Assembly: GCF_000383615.1 (NCBI RefSeq)
Contig: NZ_KB911613.1
Coordinates: 30,222 to 94,221, forward strand
Reading direction: 5' to 3'
DNA from: Streptomyces canus 299MFChir4.1
Lineage (GTDB): Bacteria; Actinomycetota; Actinomycetes; Streptomycetales; Streptomycetaceae
DNA: 64,000 nt
Made by a program: the position numbers and the translations under genes. A model generated the notes under the pieces. That model searched no databases. It was not told the DNA's origin and saw only the letters and a program-made list of their open reading frames with translations. Positions 25,964 through 35,039 of this stretch are shown here, in pieces. The stretch's first letter is position 1. Each line of letters begins with the position of its first letter.

Positions 25964-26925
25964 GCGGCCGGACCGCCGTCCTCGTGGAGGGGCTGCGCAA
26001 GACCTACGGCACCCACGAGGCCGTCGTCGACCTGGACCTCTCGGTGGCCGCCGGCCAGACCTACGGTTTCCTCGGCCCCAACGGGGCGGGCAAGAGCACC
26101 ACCATCGGCATGCTCTGCACCCTGATCCGGCCCTCGGCCGGGCGGGCCGAGGTCGCCGGGCACGACATCTCCCGCGAGCCCGACGCCGTGCGCCGCGGCA
26201 TCGGGCTCGTCTTCCAGGAGTCCACCCTGGACGGCGAGCTGACGGCCGAGGAGAACCTCCGCTTCCAGGCGGACCTGTTCGGCATGCCCCGGCCCTTGGC
26301 CCGCCGCACCATCGCCGACCTCCTCGACCTCGTCGAGCTGACGCCGCGCAAGGACTCGCCCGTGCGCACGTACTCGGGCGGCATGCGGCGCCGGCTGGAG
26401 ATCGCCCGCGGGCTGCTGCACACGCCCAGGGTGCTCTTCCTCGACGAGCCGACCACCGGCCTGGACCCCCAGACCCGGGTGGCCATCTGGGAGCACCTGC
26501 ACCGGCTGCGCGCCGAGCAGGAGATCACCGTCTTCCTCACCACGCACCACCTGGAGGAGGCCGAGCACTGCGACCGAATGGCGATCATGGACCGGGGGCA
26601 GCTGGTGGTGGAGGGTACGCCCGCCGGGCTGAAGGGGGTTGTCGGCGCCGACCTGGTGGTCCTGCGCACCGGGGACGACGCCGAGGCCGCCCGGGCCGTG
26701 CGTGAACGGTTCGGGATCGAGGCCGAGGCCGGCGCCGAAGGTGTCCGGCTGCGCACCCCGGACGGCGCGGGCTTCGTACCCCGCCTCTGCGCCGAACTCA
26801 CCGTGCCCGTCCACGCGGTGACCGTGACTCCGCCGACTCTCGACGACGTGTTCCTGCACTACACCGGCCGCACGATCCGCGAGGCCGACGGTCCCCAGCA
26901 GCCCGCCTTCGGGCCGAGGAGGTAG
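25960..26925 (+). CDS. ABC transporter ATP-binding protein (exporter 2, DrrA-like)
   Basis: 321 residues. Walker A GPNGAGKST, signature TYSGGMRRRLEIARG, Walker B VLFLDEPTTGLDPQT and the H-loop TTHH are all intact. The C-terminal extension is of the DrrA daunorubicin-resistance type. It is coupled to B2 by ATGA, so it belongs to the lasso maturation operon and is the most direct candidate for lasso export. Confidence 0.93.
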   Translation: MSGRTAVLVEGLRKTYGTHEAVVDLDLSVAAGQTYGFLGPNGAGKSTTIGMLCTLIRPSAGRAEVAGHDISREPDAVRRGIGLVFQESTLDGELTAEENLRFQADLFGMPRPLARRTIADLLDLVELTPRKDSPVRTYSGGMRRRLEIARGLLHTPRVLFLDEPTTGLDPQTRVAIWEHLHRLRAEQEITVFLTTHHLEEAEHCDRMAIMDRGQLVVEGTPAGLKGVVGADLVVLRTGDDAEAARAVRERFGIEAEAGAEGVRLRTPDGAGFVPRLCAELTVPVHAVTVTPPTLDDVFLHYTGRTIREADGPQQPAFGPRR

Positions 26926-26927
26926 CC

Positions 26928-27812
26928 ATGGCACAGACCGACGTGCACGGCCCACCGACCACGAAAACCGGTCCGCCCGGACCTGCCCCCTGGGCCGCGC
27001 GACCTGACCGGGCCTTCACCCGCGACCTGCGCACCGTCAAGGTGCTGTGGCGCCGGGAGACCATCCGCTTCGGCCGCAACAAACTGCGTATCGCCATGGG
27101 CATGGTGACGCCGCTGATGTTCCTGCTCGTCCTCGGCACCGGGCTGAACTCCGCCCTCTCCGAGGACAGCCTGCGGGACTTCCGGGCCTTCCTCTTCCCC
27201 GGTGTGGTCCTCCTGTCGGTGCAGGCACCGGCCATCGCCGTCGGCGCGTCCATCGTGTGGGACCGGCGGTCCGGCTTCCTGCGGCAGATGCTGGTCGCCC
27301 CGGTGCGCCGCAGCGCCATCCTCGTCGGCACCTGCCTGGGCGGCGCCACCTCCGGCGCGGCCTACGGTGTGCTGGTCCTGCTTCTGGGACCCGTCGCCGA
27401 TGTGCCGTACCGCCCCGGACTCCTCCTGGTACTGCTCCAGGTCGTGCTGGTGTCCTTCGCGTTCACGGCGCTCGGCGTCGCGGCGGCCGTGTGCATCCGG
27501 CGCCCCGAGACCTTCCAGGTCGCCGTCAGCCTCTGCATGATGCCGCTGTTCTTCCTGTCCGGCGCGATGTTCCCGGCCGACGGACTGCCCGGCTGGCTCG
27601 GGGCGGCGGTTCGGCTGAACCCCCTCACGTACGCCGTGGACGCGCTGCGGCGCACCATGCCGGGCGACGGCTCCGCGGCCATGGGCGACCGGGCGGCAAG
27701 CCCCGATTGGTGGGGCTGGACGCCGCCCGTGCTGGTGGAGACGGGGCTGATCGCCGCGCTCGCGGTGCTGGCCCTCGCCGTCGCGACCCGGAGGTTCTCC
27801 CGTGTGGAGTGA
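26928..27812 (+). CDS. ABC-2 type permease (exporter 2, DrrB-like)
   Basis: 294 residues with a Pro-rich cytoplasmic start (about 40 residues) and six hydrophobic segments. The pattern near PMFFLSGAMFPADGLPGWLG-like sequence before the last segments is characteristic of DrrB permeases. It starts 2 nt after the ATPase stop and is the last gene of the coupled C-B1-B2-exporter run. Confidence 0.9.
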   Translation: MAQTDVHGPPTTKTGPPGPAPWAARPDRAFTRDLRTVKVLWRRETIRFGRNKLRIAMGMVTPLMFLLVLGTGLNSALSEDSLRDFRAFLFPGVVLLSVQAPAIAVGASIVWDRRSGFLRQMLVAPVRRSAILVGTCLGGATSGAAYGVLVLLLGPVADVPYRPGLLLVLLQVVLVSFAFTALGVAAAVCIRRPETFQVAVSLCMMPLFFLSGAMFPADGLPGWLGAAVRLNPLTYAVDALRRTMPGDGSAAMGDRAASPDWWGWTPPVLVETGLIAALAVLALAVATRRFSRVE

Positions 27813-27818
27813 CCCCGC

Positions 27819-27842
27819 GGGCCGCGGGCGCCGGGGCGGCCC
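27819..27842 (+). terminator. GC-rich hairpin after exporter 2
   Basis: GGGCCGC (27819-27825) pairs with GCGGCCC (27836-27842) directly after the permease stop. The 7-bp stem has no T-run; it may only partly terminate. Confidence 0.35.
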
Positions 27843-27931
27843 GACGGGCCGGGCGCCGGGCGGACTCGTCCCGCAGGCTGTCATCCCCGCGCACGAAGCC
27901 CCGGGCGCGGGCCCGCGGTTAGGGTCGGACG

Positions 27932-29146
27932 ATGGATCACCCCAAGGTCCGGCCGCCGCTCGGACGGCGGCTGACCCCGGCGCAGCTCATCGCCCTCGAC
28001 TTCCTCGCCGCGCTCGCCTACGTGGCCTTCCTGCTGGTCCTGCGGCACACCCGGGCGATGCCCGACGACGGACCGACGGGCTGGGGTGCCGACGCACTGG
28101 TCGCCGCCACCGGAGCGCCCGTGGCGGTCCGTCGGCTGTGGCCGCTGCCGGTACTTGTGGTCACCGTGGTCAGCTCGCTCGCGGCGGTGGCCCTCGGTGT
28201 CGTCACGGACCCGTTCCTCGCCGTGGCGTTCGCTCTCTATCCGGTCGCCCTGGCCGGCCGTACGCCGAGCCGGCTGCCGCTCGCGGCGGCCGCACTCATC
28301 GGCCTCGGCGGCATGATCGCCACCGAACCCCGGAGTCCCTACACCTACTGGTGGTTGCAGGGCCCCGGTCTGATCGTGCTCGGCTGGGTGTCGATGGCGG
28401 GCTCCTGGGCGCTCGGCACCGCGGTCCGCGAACGCCGGGCCTACGCGGAGCACGCGGCCCGTGAGCTGGCGGAGCGCGCCGTCACGGAGGAACGCATGCG
28501 GATCGCCCGGGAGTTGCACGACGTCGTCGCGCACAGCATCGGGATCATCGCTGTCAAGGCGGGCGTGGCCAACCATGTGGTCGGCACGCGTCCCGAGGAG
28601 GCCGGCGACGCGTTGCGGGTCATCGAGGCCACCAGCCGGGCCGCCCTGCACGAGATGCGCCACCTGCTCGACGTCCTGCGCTCGGAGCACACCGGTGCTC
28701 TCACCGACGCCGACCTCAGCCCGGTCCCCGGCACCGCCGGACTCGCCCAACTGGTCCGCGGCGCCTCCGACGCCGGGCTGCGCGCAAGCCTGGAGGCACC
28801 CGACCTGGGCGACCTGCCGGAGGCACTCGGTCTGACGGTCTTCCGTATCGTCCAGGAAGCCCTGACCAATGCGGTCAAGCACGCGGCTCCGGCAGACTGC
28901 CGTGTCGTGATCACCAGAGACGAACGACACGTGACGATCGACGTGACCGACGACGGCGGCCCCGCCCGCCGCGGCAGCACCACGCAGGACGGCCCCGGTC
29001 GCGGCCATGGCCTGATCGGCATGCGTGAGCGGATCGCCGTCTACGACGGGGAGTTCACGGCCGGCCCGCGCCCGGAAGGCGGCTTCGCGGTCCTGGCACG
29101 GCTGCCGCTCGACTCCGTCGGGCTCGTACGGGGAGCGGCTCGGTGA
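27932..29146 (+). CDS. sensor histidine kinase (second two-component pair)
   Basis: 404 residues. The N-terminal half has several hydrophobic segments (about residues 20-165, DUF7134-like membrane part). The HisKA_3 region is TEERMRIARELHDVVAHSIG, with His in ELHDV, then an ATPase domain with DDGGPARRG and GHGLIGMRERI. The regulator gene overlaps by GTGA. A TTAGGGT element ends 9 nt before the ATG, so a leaderless or very short-leader transcript is possible. Location next to exporter 2 suggests a self-immunity or export sensor. Confidence 0.9.
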   Translation: MDHPKVRPPLGRRLTPAQLIALDFLAALAYVAFLLVLRHTRAMPDDGPTGWGADALVAATGAPVAVRRLWPLPVLVVTVVSSLAAVALGVVTDPFLAVAFALYPVALAGRTPSRLPLAAAALIGLGGMIATEPRSPYTYWWLQGPGLIVLGWVSMAGSWALGTAVRERRAYAEHAARELAERAVTEERMRIARELHDVVAHSIGIIAVKAGVANHVVGTRPEEAGDALRVIEATSRAALHEMRHLLDVLRSEHTGALTDADLSPVPGTAGLAQLVRGASDAGLRASLEAPDLGDLPEALGLTVFRIVQEALTNAVKHAAPADCRVVITRDERHVTIDVTDDGGPARRGSTTQDGPGRGHGLIGMRERIAVYDGEFTAGPRPEGGFAVLARLPLDSVGLVRGAAR

Positions 29147-29826
29147 GCGACGATGTGCGCGTGCTCGTCGCCGACGACCAGGCCCTGTTGCGAGGCAGCT
29201 TCCGGGTCCTCATCGACAACGAACCGGGCCTGAGTGTGGTCGGCGAGGCCGCCACCGGACGCGAGGCCGTGGAGGCGGCGGGACGTGAGCACCCCGACGT
29301 CGTCCTCATGGACGTCCGCATGCCCGAGATGGACGGCATCGAGGCCACCCGCCACATCTGCGGCACTCCCGCCACCGCCGGGGTGCGGGTCCTGATCCTG
29401 ACCATGTTCGATCTGGACGCGTACGTGTACTCCGCGCTGCGCGCCGGTGCCAGCGGTTTCCTCCTCAAGGACACTCCGCCCGGCGACCTGCTCACCGGGG
29501 TGCGGCTCGTCGCCTCCGGCGAGGGGCTCCTGGCGCCCTCCGTGACCCGGCGGCTCATCGAGGAGTTCGCCCGCGGCCCCGAGCGCGAACCGCGCCCGCC
29601 GACCCGCGCCCTGGAGCGGGCCGGCATCACCGACCGCGAACGGGAAGTGCTCACCCTGGTCGCCAGGGGCCTGACCAACTCCGAGATCGCCGACCGCCTG
29701 CGGCTGAGCGTGCCCACCGTCAAGACGCACGTCAGCCATCTGCTGACCAAACTCGACAGCCGCGACCGGGCCCAACTGGTCATCGTCGCCTACGAGACGG
29801 GACTGGTGTCGGCCGGTCAGCGGTGA
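29143..29826 (+). CDS. NarL/LuxR-family response regulator (second pair)
   Basis: 227 residues. Receiver: VADDQALLRG, phospho-Asp in VVLMDVRMPEMDG, Lys in FLLKDTPP. The LuxR helix-turn-helix reads ITDREREVLTLVARGLTNSEIADRL. The GTG start overlaps the kinase stop. A clear terminator follows 1 nt after the stop, so the pair ends the lasso-region transcription. Confidence 0.93.
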   Translation: MSDDVRVLVADDQALLRGSFRVLIDNEPGLSVVGEAATGREAVEAAGREHPDVVLMDVRMPEMDGIEATRHICGTPATAGVRVLILTMFDLDAYVYSALRAGASGFLLKDTPPGDLLTGVRLVASGEGLLAPSVTRRLIEEFARGPEREPRPPTRALERAGITDREREVLTLVARGLTNSEIADRLRLSVPTVKTHVSHLLTKLDSRDRAQLVIVAYETGLVSAGQR

Positions 29827-29827
29827 A

Positions 29828-29853
29828 CTCACCCGCCTGCGGAGGCGGGTGAG
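29828..29853 (+). terminator. hairpin terminator after regulator
   Basis: CTCACCCGCCT (29828-29838) and AGGCGGGTGAG (29843-29853) form a perfect 11-bp stem with loop GCGG immediately after the regulator stop. Confidence 0.75.
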
Positions 29854-29888
29854 GCAGACCACTCACCCGCACATCCGAAGGGACCACC

Positions 29889-31058
29889 ATGCCGAACCCC
29901 ACCCCGTCCGCCACCCGAGTCGCCGTCGTCGGCGCCGGCATCGGCGGCCTCGCCGCCGCCGGCGCCCTCCTGCGCGCCGGCCTGCGGGTGGACGTCTACG
30001 AACGGGAACCCCGACTGCGTGAAGCCGGCGTCGGGATGCACCTCGGCCCCAACGCCACCCGCATCCTGTTCCGCCTCGGCCTGGAGGAGGCGCTGCGCAC
30101 GGTCGCCGTCCGTCCCGAGGCACTGGAGGTGCGCACACCGGACGGCCGCGTCCTCACCCGCCGCCCCATGGGCGACACCTGGGAGAAGGAGTACGGCGCC
30201 CCCCACCTCACGGTGCTCCGCGGCGACCTGCACACCCTGCTCGCTGACCGGGTGCCCGCCGCAGCCGTCCACCTGGGCGCGCACCTGGTCTCCTGCGACA
30301 ACGCCGACGACGGTGTGCGGCTCCGGTTCGCCGACGGGCGCGAGACCTCCGCCGACCTGCTGGTCGGTGCCGACGGCGCGCACTCGGCGGTGCGCCGGAC
30401 CGTGGCCGGGGCGGAGGACGTCGTCCTGTCCGGCGCGAGCGCGCTGCGCGGCCTGGTCCCCGCCGCACGGGTGCCGGGGCTGGCTCCCGACACCATGTAC
30501 ATGTGGGTGGGACGGGACGTGCGGCTCCTGGCCGTCCCCGTCGACGCCGGACGGCAGTTCACCTACGTCGCCCTCCTCCCGGCCACCGACGCACCCGCCG
30601 AGGAGACCTGGACGGGGCAGGGCGACCCCGCGCAGCTGGCGGCGGCCTTCGACGGCTGGCACGAGGACGTGACCGCACTCGTCCGCGCCTGCGGGACACC
30701 GGGCCGCTGGACGCTCCACGACCGCGAACCGCTGCCGCGCTGGGGCCACGGCCGCCTCACCCTCCTCGGCGACGCCGCCCACCCCATGCTCCCGCACCAC
30801 GGCCAGGGCGCCGGACAGGCCCTGGAGGACGCCGTGGCCCTCGCCCACTTCCTCGACGGCACACCCGAAGGGCTGCGCCGCTACGAGGAGTTCCGCCGGC
30901 CGCACACCACCCGCGTCCAGCTCGGTGCGCGCGGCGGCGGCTCGCAGAAGGTGCGGCCCGGAGCTCCCGGAGGTCTGCGCCAGGTCGTGGAGGACACGTC
31001 CTGGGTCCACCACTACGACGTCGAGGCGGCCCTCGTGGAGTCCGGGGCCGACGCATAG
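29889..31058 (+). CDS. FAD-dependent monooxygenase (PHBH-type)
   Basis: 389 residues. The FAD-binding start is VAVVGAGIGGLAAAGALL (GxGxxG), followed by the acidic end of strand 2 (VYERE). GADGAHSAVR matches the conserved DG motif and GDAAHPMLPHHGQGAGQALEDA the second FAD motif. Such enzymes hydroxylate aromatic or other small substrates using NAD(P)H and O2. GAAGGGA precedes the ATG. A 102-bp gap separates it from the ebo-type run, so its link to that pathway is only positional. Confidence 0.88.
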   Translation: MPNPTPSATRVAVVGAGIGGLAAAGALLRAGLRVDVYEREPRLREAGVGMHLGPNATRILFRLGLEEALRTVAVRPEALEVRTPDGRVLTRRPMGDTWEKEYGAPHLTVLRGDLHTLLADRVPAAAVHLGAHLVSCDNADDGVRLRFADGRETSADLLVGADGAHSAVRRTVAGAEDVVLSGASALRGLVPAARVPGLAPDTMYMWVGRDVRLLAVPVDAGRQFTYVALLPATDAPAEETWTGQGDPAQLAAAFDGWHEDVTALVRACGTPGRWTLHDREPLPRWGHGRLTLLGDAAHPMLPHHGQGAGQALEDAVALAHFLDGTPEGLRRYEEFRRPHTTRVQLGARGGGSQKVRPGAPGGLRQVVEDTSWVHHYDVEAALVESGADA

Positions 31059-31160
31059 CAGACGTATAGACACACGCACAGTACAACGACAGACCGTCGT
31101 ATAGCCCCTCCTCCTAGCCTCCGGAACAACGAAGCCCGCAGCCAGGAGGAGGACGGCCAC
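31059..31160 (+). promoter_or_regulatory. probable promoter region of the ebo-type operon
   Basis: CGTATAG occurs twice (31063-31069 and 31098-31104), and ACGAC/GTCGT flank a short spacer (31086-31100). AGGAGGAGG precedes the GTG start at 31161. The A+T-richer composition fits a promoter, but no clear -35/-10 pair was found. Confidence 0.35.
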
Positions 31161-31937
31161 GTGTCGTACCACGTCGACCGACGACAGGTCCTGAAGGTCT
31201 CGCTCGGAGCGGCCGCAGCCGCAGCCACCGGAACGGTCGCCGCGCAGCCCGCCGCGGCCGCCGCGCGCCACGACGACTTCCCCGAGGTCCCCGGCATGAG
31301 CGGGGACCGCAGAGCGAACGAGTTCTGGTACCAGCTGGACCAGACGACCCTCTACAACGCCACGCAGGAGACGAAGGACGCCTACGCGGCCATCAAGGCG
31401 TACGTCGGCAACATCGAGCGCGGCATGCGCGACAAGTGGCTCGAAATGGTGGCGCAGCCGGGCTATCCGCACACCTACGCCGAGTTCATGGAGCCGATCC
31501 GGCAGCCGCTCGAAGTGCTCTCGCGCACCCAGCTCGGCGTGATGGACCGGTACTACGGCCACGACCGCCACGGACTCGTCCGGGCCTTCGGCTGGTTCGG
31601 CGAGGGAGTCCTGTACGACCCGCGCGGACAGGCCCCGTTCCTGGTGCACACCATGAACGGCACCCCCGACGTCCCGCCGCCCGGCTACCACACCTGGTAC
31701 GCCTACATGCGCGCCATGATGGTGCTGGACATCGACCGCAGGCGCTGGGAACGGCTCGCCCCCGCCCTGGCCTTCGCCTGGTCGCTGCAGAGCACCGGCA
31801 GGCCCGCACAGGACAAGGTGAACCCGCCGATGCCGCGCCGCACCGTGCGTCGGCTCGCCGCCACCTGGCTGGTCAAGGACGTCCGCCGACTCGACCAGGA
31901 CTTCCGGTCCTTCCCGTACCCCGAGGGGCTGAGCTGA
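31161..31937 (+). CDS. Tat-exported protein of unknown function, paralogue 1
   Basis: 258 residues. The N-terminus MSYHVDRRQVLKVSLGAAAAAA is a twin-arginine signal (RRQVLK, then an Ala-rich stretch, cleavage near AAAA). The mature part begins with FPEVPGMSGDRRANEFWYQLDQ-like sequence, repeated almost exactly in the next gene, and is rich in Tyr, Trp and Arg with no enzyme motif I recognise. Export folded through Tat suggests a cofactor or stable fold. GTG 31161 follows AGGAGGAGG. It opens the coupled run that ends with eboF. Confidence 0.85.
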   Translation: MSYHVDRRQVLKVSLGAAAAAATGTVAAQPAAAAARHDDFPEVPGMSGDRRANEFWYQLDQTTLYNATQETKDAYAAIKAYVGNIERGMRDKWLEMVAQPGYPHTYAEFMEPIRQPLEVLSRTQLGVMDRYYGHDRHGLVRAFGWFGEGVLYDPRGQAPFLVHTMNGTPDVPPPGYHTWYAYMRAMMVLDIDRRRWERLAPALAFAWSLQSTGRPAQDKVNPPMPRRTVRRLAATWLVKDVRRLDQDFRSFPYPEGLS

Positions 31938-32695
31938 TGGCGGCCCGCCCGGCACGGCGCGAGCTGCTGAGGGCGTCCGCCGCGCTGACGGCCGGTGCCG
32001 CCCTCGCGGTGGGCGGTGCCGGAGCGGCCGTCGCGGCCACCTCCGGCCCCGAACTGCCGGAGATACCCGGCATGCTGGGCGACCGCCGCGCCAACGAGGT
32101 GTGGTACCTGCTCGACCAGGCCACGCTCTACCACCCGACCCCGGAGTTCAAGGACGCCTACTACGCGCTCGTCGCCCTCTACGGCGGCGGCTGGGACAAC
32201 ACGCTGCTCAACACCTGGCGCAGGATGGTCACCACCGCCGGCTACCGGCGCGACTTCACCGACTTCGTGACGCCCGCGCGGGGGCCGCTGGAGGTGATGT
32301 CGCGGGTGCAGCTGGAGGTGTTCGACACCGTCTACCGCGCCGGCGATCCCCGACTGGTGCGCGCCTTCGCCCAGTTCGCGCAGGGCGTGCTCTACGACCC
32401 GCGCACCCAGGGCCTGCACGTCATGACCGGCAAGCCGCCCGGCGGCTATCCCGTCTGGCACGTCGTCATGCGCGCCATGATGTTCCTCGGCATCGACAGC
32501 CGTCGCTGGGAGCGCTTCGCGCCCCTCAACGCCTTCGCGTGCGCGGTGCAGTTGACGGCCGAGCCTGACCTGGAGCACGTCAACGAGCCGCTGCCGGCCA
32601 GGACGGTGCGCCGGCTCGCGGCCCACTGGCTGCCGCGCGGTGTCACGCAGTTGGACCGGGACTTCCAGTCCTTCCCTTATCCGCAGCAGCCCTGA
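31937..32695 (+). CDS. Tat-exported protein of unknown function, paralogue 2
   Basis: 252 residues, overlapping the previous stop (TGATG). The signal is ARRELLRASAALTAGAALAVGG, a Tat-like ARRELLRA motif. The mature protein aligns throughout with paralogue 1: IPGMLGDRRANEVWYLLDQ, the PLEVMSRVQLEVFD region, GVLYDPR, the RAMM..I..RRWERFAP block, RTVRRLAAHWL and a final DFQSFPYP. A tandem duplication followed by divergence is evident. Function is unknown; the two may form a heteromer outside the membrane. Confidence 0.85.
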   Translation: MAARPARRELLRASAALTAGAALAVGGAGAAVAATSGPELPEIPGMLGDRRANEVWYLLDQATLYHPTPEFKDAYYALVALYGGGWDNTLLNTWRRMVTTAGYRRDFTDFVTPARGPLEVMSRVQLEVFDTVYRAGDPRLVRAFAQFAQGVLYDPRTQGLHVMTGKPPGGYPVWHVVMRAMMFLGIDSRRWERFAPLNAFACAVQLTAEPDLEHVNEPLPARTVRRLAAHWLPRGVTQLDRDFQSFPYPQQP

Positions 32696-32715
32696 GAGTC
32701 TTGGGAGAAGGAACC

Positions 32716-33882
32716 ATGCGCACGGGAATCTGGCTGGTCGGCGGCCGTGGCTCGGTCGCGGCAAGCACCGTGGCCGGCGCGGCGGCCGTCCGCGCGGGCG
32801 TCCTCCCCCCGGTGGGGGTGGTCAGCGAGCTCGCCGCCTTCCGGGACCTGCCGCTGCCGTCGTTCGACGACCTCGTCTTCGGTGGGCACGACCCGGCCAC
32901 CGTCGGGCTCGCCAAGCGTGTCGAACGGCTCGCCGGAGACGGCGTCGTGCCGCCCGACCTGCCCGACCTGGTCCGCGCCGACCTGCAGGCCGCCGACGCC
33001 GAGATCCGACCCGGCCTCACCGACACCGGTCACCCGGCGACCACCGCGGACGAGGCGATCGACGCCCTTGCCGCCGACATCACGGACTTCCGCGGACGCA
33101 CGGGCGCCGACAGCGTGGTCGTCGTCAACGTCTCCTCCACGGAAGCACCGGTGACCCCGCATCCGGCGCACGCCTCCGCCGAACTGCTCACCGCGGCCCT
33201 GCGCCGCCCCGAGGACGCCGACGTGCTGCCGGTCAGTTCCCGGTACGCCGTCGCCGCGCTGCGCGCCGGGTGCCCGTTCGTGGACTTCACCCCCTCGACA
33301 GGGGCCCGGCTGCCCGCGCTCGACCAGCTCTTCCGGGAACACGGGCTGCCGTACGCGGGAAGTGACGGCAAGACCGGTGAGACGCTGGTCAAGTCGGTCC
33401 TCGCGCCCATGTTCGCCCGGCGCGCGCTGACCGTCCGCAGCTGGTCGGGCACCAATCTGCTGGGCGGCGGTGACGGTGCCGCGCTCGCCGACCCCAGGCG
33501 GGCCGCGGCCAAGATCCGGTCCAAGGACCGACTGCTGCGCGAGCAGTTGGGCGGCCCCGTGCAAGGCGGCGTCCACATCCACGAACTGCCCGACCTCGGG
33601 GAGTGGAAGACGGCCTGGGACCACATCACCTTCGAGGGCTTCCTGGGCGCCCGCATGACCCTCCAGTTCACCTGGCAGGGCTGCGACTCCGCGCTCGCCG
33701 CCCCCCTGGTCCTGGACCTGGCGCGCTTCATGGCGCTGGCCCACCGGGCCGGGGTGAGCGGGCCCGTGCGCGAACTGGGCTTCTACTTCAAGGACCCCGT
33801 CGACGGCGACGAGCACGCCCTGGACCGGCAGTTCGACGAGCTGGTCGCCTGGTCGCACGGTCTGCCCCGGGCGCCCCGGTGA
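32716..33882 (+). CDS. inositol-1-phosphate synthase-like protein
   Basis: 388 residues. It starts with a Rossmann strand MRTGIWLVGGRGSVAAS and has NVSSTEAP, DFTPSTG, SDGKTGETLVKSVLAPMFA and WSGTNLLGGGDG, which match conserved blocks of myo-inositol-3-phosphate synthases (NAD binding and catalytic Lys region). The substrate may be another phosphosugar. ATG 32716 follows GAGAAGGA. It lies in the ebo-type run where other lineages have the dehydroquinate-synthase-like EboD, and may supply a cyclitol-like intermediate (inference). Confidence 0.85.
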   Translation: MRTGIWLVGGRGSVAASTVAGAAAVRAGVLPPVGVVSELAAFRDLPLPSFDDLVFGGHDPATVGLAKRVERLAGDGVVPPDLPDLVRADLQAADAEIRPGLTDTGHPATTADEAIDALAADITDFRGRTGADSVVVVNVSSTEAPVTPHPAHASAELLTAALRRPEDADVLPVSSRYAVAALRAGCPFVDFTPSTGARLPALDQLFREHGLPYAGSDGKTGETLVKSVLAPMFARRALTVRSWSGTNLLGGGDGAALADPRRAAAKIRSKDRLLREQLGGPVQGGVHIHELPDLGEWKTAWDHITFEGFLGARMTLQFTWQGCDSALAAPLVLDLARFMALAHRAGVSGPVRELGFYFKDPVDGDEHALDRQFDELVAWSHGLPRAPR

Positions 33883-35039
33883 CCGCGCGCGAGCGCCTCG
33901 GCGCGTACGCACGGCTGACGCGCCTGCCCGCCGGTCTCACCGTCCCTGGCGACCTCCTCGCCGGTGCCGCCGCGGGTGGGACGCCGATCGGCACCCGCCT
34001 GCTGGGGCCGGTCGCCTCGTCCCTGTGCCTGTACTGGGGCGGCATGGCCCTCAACGACTACGTCGACCGGGAGGTGGACGCCCGCGAACGGCCGGACCGC
34101 CCGGTACCGTCCGGTGCGATCAGCCCCACCGCCGCCCTCACGACCGCCACCGCCCTGACCGCGGCGGGCCTCGGCCTCACGGCCCTGGCAGAAGGACGCC
34201 GTGGCCTGTGCACGGCCGTTCCCCTCACGGTGGCGATCTGGACCTACGACCTTCTCGCCAAGGGGCACCCCACCGCCGGCCCTCTCGTGATGGCCACGAC
34301 CCGTGCCCTCGACGTCTTGCGCGGTGCCGGCCCCGGCCGGCTGACCACGGCCCTGCCGACGGCTCTGCTCAGCGCGGTCCACACGGCCGCGGTGACCACG
34401 CTGAGCCGTCATGAGGCTGCGCCCGGGACAGGCACCCCGGCCGACGCGGGGGAGGGACCGGGCCGTGCGCGGAGTCCGCGTGTGCCGAGGACACCGCACG
34501 GGTCCCGGACTCGCGGGGACGGCCTCGCCGGTGCGGGAGGCACCGGAGCCGTAGTTCCTGCGGGCGGTCGCATCGGCGCCGGAGACAGGGCCGAAAGCCC
34601 CGACGGCGCCCCGGAGCCCGCTCTCGCCGAGCAGCCGGCCGGCCCCGCCGCCTTCACCAGCCCCGATCCGTCACCCGGTCCCGGCCCCGGCGACGCGTCC
34701 AGGCGGCCCGCCCGGGACGCCGTCCTCGGATCCCTCGGCGCCACCGCGGCCGTCACCCTGGGCATCGGCCTGACGGCGAAGGACGCCGGGCGGCCGGACC
34801 GGATCGTCGCCGGAGGGCTCGCCCTCGGATTCCTGGCCGCCGCGGGGGCAGCGCCGCTCGCCGCCCTACGCAAGCCCACCCCGTACCGCGTGCGCCGAGC
34901 GGTCGCCGCGGGGATCCAGGCGATGGTGCCTCTCCAGTCCGCGCTCGCGGCCGCGGCCGGCCGCAGTGGAGCCGGGCTGGTCCTGCTCGCCGCCTATCCG
35001 CCGGCCCGGCGCCTGAGTCGAAAGGTCTCCCCGACATGA
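33879..35039 (+). CDS. eboC: UbiA-family prenyltransferase (EboC-like) with inserted linker
   Basis: 386 residues, GTG start overlapping the previous stop. The first prenyl-diphosphate motif NDYVDREVDARERPDRPVPSG is clear after the second membrane segment. About residues 178-280 are a Gly/Pro/Ala/Arg-rich, low-complexity stretch inserted between membrane segments that I would not expect in this family. The C-terminal part again has hydrophobic helices and the LRKPTPYRVRRAVAAGIQAM block. It probably attaches a prenyl group to a small acceptor in the membrane. Next gene overlaps by ATGA. Similarity to cyanobacterial EboC is from recall. Confidence 0.8.
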   Translation: MTARERLGAYARLTRLPAGLTVPGDLLAGAAAGGTPIGTRLLGPVASSLCLYWGGMALNDYVDREVDARERPDRPVPSGAISPTAALTTATALTAAGLGLTALAEGRRGLCTAVPLTVAIWTYDLLAKGHPTAGPLVMATTRALDVLRGAGPGRLTTALPTALLSAVHTAAVTTLSRHEAAPGTGTPADAGEGPGRARSPRVPRTPHGSRTRGDGLAGAGGTGAVVPAGGRIGAGDRAESPDGAPEPALAEQPAGPAAFTSPDPSPGPGPGDASRRPARDAVLGSLGATAAVTLGIGLTAKDAGRPDRIVAGGLALGFLAAAGAAPLAALRKPTPYRVRRAVAAGIQAMVPLQSALAAAAGRSGAGLVLLAAYPPARRLSRKVSPT

